Assembly (NCBI RefSeq): GCF_900106975.1
Contig: NZ_FNNU01000009.1
Span: forward strand, 62,001-126,000
Direction of reading: 5' to 3'
From: Pseudomonas kuykendallii
GTDB lineage: Bacteria; Pseudomonadota; Gammaproteobacteria; Pseudomonadales; Pseudomonadaceae
DNA: 64,000 nucleotides
Shown here piece after piece: positions 58,138 through 64,000 of the stretch; the stretch's first letter is position 1; each line of letters starts with the position of its first letter. The notes under the pieces are model-generated. The model searched no databases, was not told the DNA's origin, and saw only the letters and a program-made list of their open reading frames with translations. Made by a program: the position numbers and the translations under genes.

Positions 58138-58143
58138 ATTATA
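58138..58143 (-). promoter_or_regulatory. candidate -10 box of mtnA
   Basis: A perfect TATAAT on the minus strand 32 bases before the mtnA ATG, preceded by TGTGCG. No good -35 hexamer is present at 17 bases, so an activator or weak promoter would be needed. Confidence 0.4.
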
Positions 58144-58268
58144 CGCACAAGCCCGCGGCGGTGGCGGGCGACGCGGCGGCGGGCGAGCCGCCCGACCGCT
58201 GGCTTCGCCTTTCCAGCCCCGTGCGGCTTCAATACACTGTCCGGCCCTCTGACCTGGAACGCCAGCCC

Positions 58269-59588
58269 ATGCCCGACGCGCCCCTCGACCTGTTGCTGCT
58301 GCCGTCCTGGCTGGTTCCGGTGGAGCCGGCGGGCGTGGTCCTCGGCGACCACGGCCTGGGCATCCGCGACGGACGCATCGTGCTCATCGCGCCACGCGCC
58401 GAGGCCCTGCGCCAGCCGGCGACGGAAATCCGCGAACTGCCCGGCATGCTGCTCGCGCCGGGACTGATCAACGCCCACGGCCACGCGGCCATGAGCCTGT
58501 TCCGTGGCTTCGCCGACGACCTGCCGCTGCAGAGCTGGCTGGAGCAGCACATCTGGCCGGCCGAGGGCCGCTGGGTCGACGAGGACTTCGTCCGCGCGGG
58601 CACCGAACTGGCGGTGGCCGAACAGCTCAAGGGCGGCATCACCTGCTTCTGCGACCAGTACTTCTACCCGAAGATCGCCAGCGAAGTGATGCACAACGCA
58701 GGCGTGCGCGCGCAGATCAGCCTGCCGATCCTCGACTTCCCGATCCCCGGCGCGGCGGACCCGGCCGACGCCATTCGCCGCGGCCTGGAGCTGTTCGACG
58801 ACCTGCGCCACCACCCGCGCCTGAAGGTCGCCTTCGGCCCGCACGCGCCCTATACGGTGAGCGACGACAAGCTGGCGAACATCCTGATGCTCGCCGACCA
58901 GCTGGACGCCGGCATTCATATGCACGTCCACGAGACCGCCGGCGAGGTGCAGCAGGCCGTCGAGCGGACCGGCGAGCGGCCGCTGGCGCGCATCGCCCGC
59001 CTCGGCCTGCTCGGCCCGCGCTTCCAGGCCGTGCACATGACCCAGGTGAACGACGAGGATCTGGCGCTGCTGGTGGAAAGCAACAGCAGCGTGATCCACT
59101 GCCCGGAGTCCAACCTCAAGCTGGCCAGCGGTTTCTGCCCCGTCGAGAAACTCTGGCAGGCCGGCGTCAACGTCGCCCTCGGCACCGACGGCGCGGCCAG
59201 CAACAACGACCTCGACCTGCTGGGCGAAAGCCGCACCGCCGCGCTGCTGGCCAAGGCCGTCGCCGGTTCGGCCACCGCCCTGGACGCGCACCGCGCGCTG
59301 CGCATGGCCACGCTCAACGGCGCGCGCGCCCTCGGGCTGGACGCCTGCTGCGGTTCGCTGGAGGTCGGCAAGTTCGCCGACCTGGTCGTCTTCGACCTTA
59401 ACGGCCTGGCCCAGCAGCCGGTTTACGATCCGGTATCGCAACTGATCTACGCCTGCGGGCGCGACTGCGTGAAGCACGTCTGGGTCGGCGGCAAGCCACT
59501 GCTCGACGACGGACGCCTGACCCGCATGGACGAACAACGCATCATCGCCACTGCACGGCAGTGGGGCTCGCGCATCCGCGGCGGCTGA
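58269..59588 (+). CDS. mtaD: 5-methylthioadenosine / S-adenosylhomocysteine deaminase (TRZ/ATZ family)
   Basis: A 439-residue amidohydrolase-superfamily deaminase. The N-terminal small beta-domain is followed by the metal site [20 protein letters not shown] (His-x-His, about 67-69), then [15 protein letters not shown] (about 195), [10 protein letters not shown] (about 219-228), and the metal aspartate in [17 protein letters not shown] (about 302-318). A P. aeruginosa protein at this position (PA3170, from memory) deaminates methylthioadenosine to methylthioinosine, linking it to recycling of MTA from acyl-homoserine-lactone and polyamine synthesis. It is divergent from mtnA, which fits. Other nucleoside substrates are possible. 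Confidence 0.9.
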   Translation: MPDAPLDLLLLPSWLVPVEPAGVVLGDHGLGIRDGRIVLIAPRAEALRQPATEIRELPGMLLAPGLINAHGHAAMSLFRGFADDLPLQSWLEQHIWPAEGRWVDEDFVRAGTELAVAEQLKGGITCFCDQYFYPKIASEVMHNAGVRAQISLPILDFPIPGAADPADAIRRGLELFDDLRHHPRLKVAFGPHAPYTVSDDKLANILMLADQLDAGIHMHVHETAGEVQQAVERTGERPLARIARLGLLGPRFQAVHMTQVNDEDLALLVESNSSVIHCPESNLKLASGFCPVEKLWQAGVNVALGTDGAASNNDLDLLGESRTAALLAKAVAGSATALDAHRALRMATLNGARALGLDACCGSLEVGKFADLVVFDLNGLAQQPVYDPVSQLIYACGRDCVKHVWVGGKPLLDDGRLTRMDEQRIIATARQWGSRIRGG

Positions 59589-59709
59589 CGCCGGCCTGCG
59601 ACAAACTGGCATACATTGGGCCGACGTCGATGAGCCTATCGGCGCCGTCAAGCTGGCAACATGTCCGCCCGGCCGCGCCCTCCTCTTTCTCGTTTCGATG
59701 GAACTACTC

Positions 59710-60408
59710 ATGAGCAATGTCGATCACGCCGAAATCGCCAAATTCGAAGCCCTGGCCCACCGCTGGTGGGACCGCGAAAGCGAGTTCAAACCCCTGCACG
59801 ACATCAACCCGCTGCGGGTCAACTGGATCGACGAACGCGTCGGCCTGGCCGGCAAGAAGGTCATCGACATCGGCTGCGGCGGCGGCATCCTCAGCGAAGC
59901 CATGGCCCAGCGCGGCGCCGAGGTGATCGGCATCGACATGGGCGAGGCGCCGCTGTCGGTGGCACGCCTGCACCAGCTCGAATCCGGCGTGCCGGTGGAA
60001 TACCGGCAGATCACCGCCGAAGCGATGGCGGCGGAAATGCCCGGCCAGTTCGACGTGGTCACCTGCCTGGAAATGCTCGAGCACGTACCCGACCCGGCCT
60101 CGGTGATCCGCGCCTGCCACACGCTGGTCAAGCCCGGCGGCCAGGTGTTCTTCTCCACCATCAACCGCAACCCCAAGGCCTGGCTGTTCGCCATCGTCGG
60201 CGCCGAGTACCTGATGCGCCTGCTGCCGCGAGGCACCCATGACTTCGCCAAGTTCATCCGTCCTTCCGAGCTGGGCACCTGGAGCCGCGACGCCGGGCTG
60301 CAGGTCCGCGACATCATCGGCCTGACCTACAACCCGCTGAGCAAGCGCTACAGGCTGGCGCCGGACGTGGACGTCAACTACATGGTCCAGACCCTGAGGG
60401 AGGCGTGA
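59710..60408 (+). CDS. ubiG: ubiquinone biosynthesis O-methyltransferase
   Basis: SAM-dependent enzyme for both O-methylations of ubiquinone synthesis. The 232-residue protein begins [20 protein letters not shown] and has the SAM motif [20 protein letters not shown] (about 52-71) and [13 protein letters not shown] (about 120). [20 protein letters not shown] and the C-terminal [18 protein letters not shown] are UbiG-specific. ATG at 59710 is preferred to the in-frame ATG four codons earlier because it gives the standard N-terminus. It is the head of a tight ubiG-mupP-yciK run. Confidence 0.96.
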   Translation: MSNVDHAEIAKFEALAHRWWDRESEFKPLHDINPLRVNWIDERVGLAGKKVIDIGCGGGILSEAMAQRGAEVIGIDMGEAPLSVARLHQLESGVPVEYRQITAEAMAAEMPGQFDVVTCLEMLEHVPDPASVIRACHTLVKPGGQVFFSTINRNPKAWLFAIVGAEYLMRLLPRGTHDFAKFIRPSELGTWSRDAGLQVRDIIGLTYNPLSKRYRLAPDVDVNYMVQTLREA

Positions 60409-60413
60409 GCGGC

Positions 60414-61085
60414 ATGCGCATTCGAGCAGTGCTCTTCGACATGGACGGCACCCTGCTGGACACCGCGCCGGATTTCATCGCGGTGATCCAGGCGATGCGT
60501 GCCGCGCGCGCGCTGCCGCCGATCGAGGACAAGACCGTGCGCGACGTGGTGTCCGGCGGTGCGCGGGCGATGGTGATCAGCGCCTTCGACGTCGAGCCGA
60601 TGTCCGACGCGTTCGAGACACTGCGCCTTGAATTCCTCGAGCGCTACCAGAGCCACTGCGCCACCTTCAGCCACCTCTACGACGGCATGGCCGACGTGCT
60701 GGCCGATATCGAAAAGGCCGGGCTGATCTGGGGCGTGGTGACCAACAAGCCGCTGCGCTACGCCGAACCGATCATGCAGCGGCTCGGCCTGGCCGAGCGC
60801 TCGGCGCTGCTGATCTGCCCGGACCACGTCACCCACAGCAAGCCGGACCCGGAAATGCTCGCCCTGGCCTGCCAGCGCCTGGAGCTGGAGCCGGCCAGCG
60901 TGCTGTTCGTCGGCGACGACCTGCGCGACATCGAATCCGGTCGCGCCGCCGGCACCCGCACGGTGGGCGTCAGCTACGGCTACATCCATCCGCAGGACAA
61001 CCCGCGCAGCTGGGGCGCCGATGCCGTCATCGACCACCCGAGCGAGCTGCGCACCCTGCTCGACCGCGCCCTCTGCGGGTGCTGA
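60414..61085 (+). CDS. mupP: N-acetylmuramic acid 6-phosphate phosphatase, HAD family
   Basis: A 223-residue HAD hydrolase. Motif I is [11 protein letters not shown] (Asp nucleophile and Asp+2), the motif II threonine lies in [11 protein letters not shown], and motifs III/IV are KPDPEML and [16 protein letters not shown]. It resembles phosphoglycolate phosphatase, but in pseudomonads the copy between ubiG and yciK is MupP (PA3172 in PAO1, from memory), which dephosphorylates MurNAc-6-P in the peptidoglycan recycling bypass linked to fosfomycin tolerance. The ATG at 60414 has GGGAGG about 10 bases upstream. A GTG at 60405, overlapping the ubiG stop, is the alternative and adds three residues. 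Confidence 0.9.
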   Translation: MRIRAVLFDMDGTLLDTAPDFIAVIQAMRAARALPPIEDKTVRDVVSGGARAMVISAFDVEPMSDAFETLRLEFLERYQSHCATFSHLYDGMADVLADIEKAGLIWGVVTNKPLRYAEPIMQRLGLAERSALLICPDHVTHSKPDPEMLALACQRLELEPASVLFVGDDLRDIESGRAAGTRTVGVSYGYIHPQDNPRSWGADAVIDHPSELRTLLDRALCGC

Positions 61086-61160
61086 CAGGCTGTCGTTCCA
61101 TCCATCCGATCCGCTAGCCAGCCGCGCGGCCAAGGCGTGCCGCGCCCGAAGGAGCCCCCT

Positions 61161-61901
61161 ATGTTCGACTACACAGCCCGCCCCGATCTACTGCAGGGCC
61201 GCATCATCCTGGTCACCGGCGCCGGCCGCGGCATCGGTGCGGCCGCCGCCAAGGCCTATGCGGCGCATGGCGCGACGCTGCTGCTGCTGGGCAGCAACGA
61301 AGACAACCTCAACCTGATCTACGACGAGATCGAAGCGGCCGGCCATCCGCGGGCCGCGGTGATTCCGCTGAACCTGGAAACCGCCCAGCCGCACCAGTTC
61401 GGCGAACTGGCGGCGATGATCGAAAGCGAATTCGGCCGCCTCGACGGACTGCTGCACAACGCGTCCATCGTCGGCCCGCGCACGCCGCTCGAGCAGCTCT
61501 CGGGCGAGAACTTCATGCGCGTCATGCAGATCAACGTCAACGCCATGTTCATGCTCACCAGCGCCCTGCTGCCGCTGCTCAAGCTGTCGGATGACGCCTC
61601 GGTGGTGTTCACCTCCAGCAGCGTCGGCCGCAAGGGCCGCGCCTACTGGGGCGCCTACGCGGTTTCCAAGTTCGCCACCGAGGGGCTGATGCAGGTTCTC
61701 GCCGACGAAGTCGACGGCACCTGCGCCGTGCGCTCCAACAGCATCAATCCGGGCGCCACCCGCACTGCGATGCGCGCCCATGCCTACCCGGGCGAGAATC
61801 CGGCGAACAACCCGGAGCCGGAGGCGATCATGCCGGTCTATCTGTACCTGATGGGCCCGGACAGCAAGGGCGTCAACGGCCAGCAGTTCGACGCCCAGTG
61901 A
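61161..61901 (+). CDS. yciK: YciK family short-chain dehydrogenase
   Basis: A 246-residue classical SDR. The cofactor site is ILVTGAGRGIGAAAAKAYAA (about 16-35). NAS in LLHNASIVGPRTPL follows, then catalytic Ser in FTSSSVGRKGRAYWGAYAVS and the Tyr-x-x-x-Lys (YAVSK). Substrate is unknown; the family is annotated as an oxidoreductase of the YciK type. AAGGAG lies 6 bases before the ATG at 61161. The conserved ubiG-mupP-yciK order suggests co-transcription but not a shared pathway. A 218-base gap follows in which nothing was recognised. Confidence 0.92.
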   Translation: MFDYTARPDLLQGRIILVTGAGRGIGAAAAKAYAAHGATLLLLGSNEDNLNLIYDEIEAAGHPRAAVIPLNLETAQPHQFGELAAMIESEFGRLDGLLHNASIVGPRTPLEQLSGENFMRVMQINVNAMFMLTSALLPLLKLSDDASVVFTSSSVGRKGRAYWGAYAVSKFATEGLMQVLADEVDGTCAVRSNSINPGATRTAMRAHAYPGENPANNPEPEAIMPVYLYLMGPDSKGVNGQQFDAQ

Positions 61902-62119
61902 GCACGCGGGCGGTGGCCGGGCCACCGCCAGTTTTACGTCGAAAGCGGCAACCTACCTTCCAAATAGCGGCCATTACCCGCCGGACAACCGGCGAAATCT
62001 TGCCACCACCCACGCAATAAACGCTCAAGTCACTGTTAAATAACGATAAAAATATCCTGGCACACATTTCGCTCTTGTCCCTCCACGAAACGCATACCAG
62101 CGTTGAAGGAAGAGCGCTC

Positions 62120-63046
62120 ATGGTCCCTCCCAGCAAGAAGAACACGATCGATTTCGACGCCGCCCGCCTGCAGCGTATGGGCTATTCGGAATCTCGCCCC
62201 GTTGCCCTGCTACCGGTAACGCTGAGCGAGCTGCACCGCCAACTGACCCTGCAGCTGCAGACCAGTCTGGAGGTGGAGCGCATCCTCGAAGTGTTCTTCC
62301 GCGAGGTTCAGCGGCTGGTACCGCTGGACGCCATGACCTTCTCCCATCCGCGCAGCGAGCTGTCCCTGCAGTTCGGCGCACGCGGCACCCACAGCGCCAG
62401 CTACAACCTCAACCAGGCCGGCGAATACATGGGCGAACTGGTGTTCCGCCGCAACCAGCGTTTCGACGACTTCGAGCTCGGCCAGGTGGAATCGCTGCTG
62501 TCCTGCCTGGTGTTCCCGCTGCGCAACGCGCTGCTCTATCGCTGCGCCCTGCAGAATGCCCTGCATGACCCGCTGACCGGCACCGGCAACCGCTTCGCCA
62601 TGAACCAGTCGCTGGCTCGCGAAGTGGACATGGCCCACCGTCATTCGCAGCCGCTGTGCGTGCTGATGCTCGACCTCGACCACTTCAAGCTGATCAACGA
62701 CGGCTACGGCCACGGCGTCGGCGACGACGTGCTGCGCGCGGTTTCCGTCGCGCTGAAGAACCAGCTGCGCAACATCGACATGATCTTCCGTTTCGGCGGC
62801 GAGGAATTCATGGTGCTGCTCTCCAACACGGCCCTCGAGGCCGCCAGCCTGGTGGGCGAGCGCCTGCGCAGCACCATCGAGACGCTGCAATACCTGAGTC
62901 AGGGTCAGGCCATCAGGATGTCGGTCAGCCTGGGCTGCGCCCTGCTGCGACCCTTCGAATCCGCGGAAAGCCTCACCCGCCGCGCCGACGATGCGCTTTA
63001 TGCCGCCAAACGCGAAGGCCGCAACCGGATGATGCTGGCGGGCTGA
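62120..63046 (+). CDS. soluble diguanylate cyclase with N-terminal GAF-like region
   Basis: A 308-residue protein without membrane segments. Residues about 25-140 form a sensor-like alpha/beta region (LQTSLEVERILEVFFREVQR at its start) similar to GAF domains but without a recognised ligand motif. The C-terminal GGDEF domain (about 145-305) has GTGNRFAMNQSLAREVDMAH, MLDLDHFKLINDGYGHGVGD and the active site FRFGGEEFMVLLSN, with an intact I-site RNID five residues before GGEEF. It should therefore make c-di-GMP and be product-inhibited. The ATG at 62120 has GAAGGAAGAG upstream. In PAO1 a GGDEF gene (PA3177, from memory) occupies this position near rluB. Confidence 0.92.
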   Translation: MVPPSKKNTIDFDAARLQRMGYSESRPVALLPVTLSELHRQLTLQLQTSLEVERILEVFFREVQRLVPLDAMTFSHPRSELSLQFGARGTHSASYNLNQAGEYMGELVFRRNQRFDDFELGQVESLLSCLVFPLRNALLYRCALQNALHDPLTGTGNRFAMNQSLAREVDMAHRHSQPLCVLMLDLDHFKLINDGYGHGVGDDVLRAVSVALKNQLRNIDMIFRFGGEEFMVLLSNTALEAASLVGERLRSTIETLQYLSQGQAIRMSVSLGCALLRPFESAESLTRRADDALYAAKREGRNRMMLAG

Positions 63047-63066
63047 GCAGCGCCAGCACAGAAATG

Positions 63067-63092
63067 AAAAACCCCGCGAGAGCGGGGTTTTT
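63067..63092. terminator. bidirectional terminator (GGDEF gene / rluB)
   Basis: Stem ACCCCGC/GCGGGGT (63071-63077, 63082-63088) with loop GAGA, flanked by A4 and T4; it ends both convergent genes. Confidence 0.9.
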
Positions 63093-63107
63093 CGTTACGC
63101 CATCCGT

Positions 63108-64000
63108 TTACGGACGCTTGCGACCGAAGCCTGGACGCTGGCCGTCGGCCACCGGGCCACGGCGCTTGGCCGGAGCGCCCGCCGACGGCTTGCGGGGTGC
63201 GCCACGTTCGCCGCCGGCGTCTTCGGCAGGGCGGCGCTTCTTGTTCACATCCTGCGGCCGCTCGGCGACGGTGCTGCCGGCGCCCCGCGGCGTGCTGCGC
63301 TCCGAATCCGGACGCAGGCGGCGGTTGGTCGGCTTGCCGGCACCGGCGGCGGGCTTGCCACCGCGCGGCGCACGGCCCGGACGCTCGCTCGGCGCCAGCG
63401 GCTTGGCCGACTTGCGCTGCGCGCGGTCGAGCTTCTCACGCACCTTGCCCTTCATGTCGGGCAGCGAAACCGGCTTCAGGCCGACTTCGGCGCTGAGGAT
63501 GTCCAGCTCGGCCTGGCCCATCTCGCGCCAGCGCCCCATGGTCAGCTCGGAGGTGAGGAACACCGGGCCGAAGCGCACGCGCTTCAGGCGGCTGACCACC
63601 AGCCCCTGCGACTCCCACAGGCGCCGCACTTCGCGGTTGCGGCCTTCCATCACCACGCAGTGATACCAGTGGTTGAAGCCTTCGCCGCCGGGCGCTTCCT
63701 GAATGTCGGTGAACTTCGCCGGACCGTCTTCGAGCATCACGCCGGTCTTGAGGTTCTCGATCATTTCCTCGGTGACTTCGCCGCGCACGCGCACCGCATA
63801 TTCGCGGTCCATCTCGTAGGACGGGTGCATCAGGCGGTTGGCCAGCTCGCCGTCGGTGGTGAACATCAGCAGACCGGTGGTGTTGATGTCCAGGCGACCG
63901 ATGTTGATCCAGCGCCCGGCCTGCAGGCGAGGCAGGCGGGCGAACACGGTCGGACGGCCTTCCGGGTCGTCGCGGGTGCAGACTTCGCCGTCCGGCTTGT
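63108..64000 (-). CDS. rluB: 23S rRNA pseudouridine synthase RluB, N-terminus outside window
   Basis: The frame stays open to the right edge (last codons read [20 protein letters not shown]), so the S4-like RNA-binding N-terminus lies beyond the window. The catalytic aspartate motif is [20 protein letters not shown], followed by [13 protein letters not shown] and [16 protein letters not shown], all typical of the RsuA/RluB/E/F family; RluB modifies 23S U2605. The C-terminus carries an extra basic, Arg/Gly/Pro/Ala/Lys-rich and probably disordered tail of about 100 residues (from about 63430 down to 63108), common in Pseudomonas RluB. Confidence 0.92.
   Translation of the reverse strand, partial: KPDGEVCTRDDPEGRPTVFARLPRLQAGRWINIGRLDINTTGLLMFTTDGELANRLMHPSYEMDREYAVRVRGEVTEEMIENLKTGVMLEDGPAKFTDIQEAPGGEGFNHWYHCVVMEGRNREVRRLWESQGLVVSRLKRVRFGPVFLTSELTMGRWREMGQAELDILSAEVGLKPVSLPDMKGKVREKLDRAQRKSAKPLAPSERPGRAPRGGKPAAGAGKPTNRRLRPDSERSTPRGAGSTVAERPQDVNKKRRPAEDAGGERGAPRKPSAGAPAKRRGPVADGQRPGFGRKRP

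Noticed and set aside
57033-58268. Long N-terminal extension of mtaD
   Set aside because: The open frame upstream of 58269 is antisense to mtnA; the family N-terminus and plausible spacing fit the ATG at 58269.

Overview
The window is chromosomal DNA of a high-GC gammaproteobacterium, almost certainly a Pseudomonas. The basis is protein identity by eye (PykA, class I fumarase, WbpM, WbpL, MupP, fused TyrA-AroA) and gene order: gyrA, serC, pheA, hisC, tyrA-aroA, cmk, rpsA, ihfB, then an O-antigen cluster ending in wbpM is the pseudomonad arrangement. It is not simply P. aeruginosa PAO1, because from memory the pykA-fumA block and the wbpM block lie far apart there, whereas here they touch.

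Layout. 1-8.5 kb: end of a DUF58 gene, PilZ protein, two small envelope proteins, pyruvate kinase, an enoyl-CoA hydratase/isomerase, a 2Fe-2S flavin reductase, a membrane diguanylate cyclase and class I fumarase. 8.5-25.9 kb (minus strand): a ComEA-like protein, then a complete Wzx/Wzy-type O-antigen operon transcribed right to left: wzz, UDP-GalNAcA genes (wbpO, wbpP), flippase, glycosyltransferase, polymerase, two glycosyltransferases, three genes for an L-2,6-dideoxyhexosamine (L-QuiNAc or L-FucNAc type), a D-QuiNAc/D-FucNAc reductase, the initiating transferase wbpL and wbpM. The wzx-wzy section is clearly AT-richer than the rest. 25.9-27.4 kb: the O-antigen leader with an ops/JUMPStart-like element, ihfB, and a non-coding stretch.

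27.4-45.1 kb (plus strand): one uninterrupted gene for a 5,892-residue type Va autotransporter, more than a quarter of the window. It has a signal peptide, about 45 copies of an approximately 86-residue autotransporter-associated beta-strand repeat, four recurring non-repeat cassettes that divide the passenger into super-modules of about 1,320 residues, an alpha-helical linker and a C-terminal beta-barrel ending in Phe. It sits between ihfB and rpsA, which are normally neighbours, and is the most striking object here.

45.2-58.1 kb (minus strand): rpsA, cmk, tyrA-aroA, hisC, a YitT-family membrane gene placed inside the supraoperon, pheA, serC, gyrA and mtnA. 58.3-63.0 kb (plus strand): mtaD, ubiG, mupP, yciK and a second diguanylate cyclase. 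The window ends inside rluB.

Functionally the window joins housekeeping metabolism (aromatic amino acids, Ser/His, MTA salvage, ubiquinone, peptidoglycan recycling) to a surface island: a variable O-antigen locus next to a giant surface adhesin candidate, with three c-di-GMP-related genes in the flanks. No tRNA, rRNA, CRISPR array, insertion sequence or integrase was recognised.
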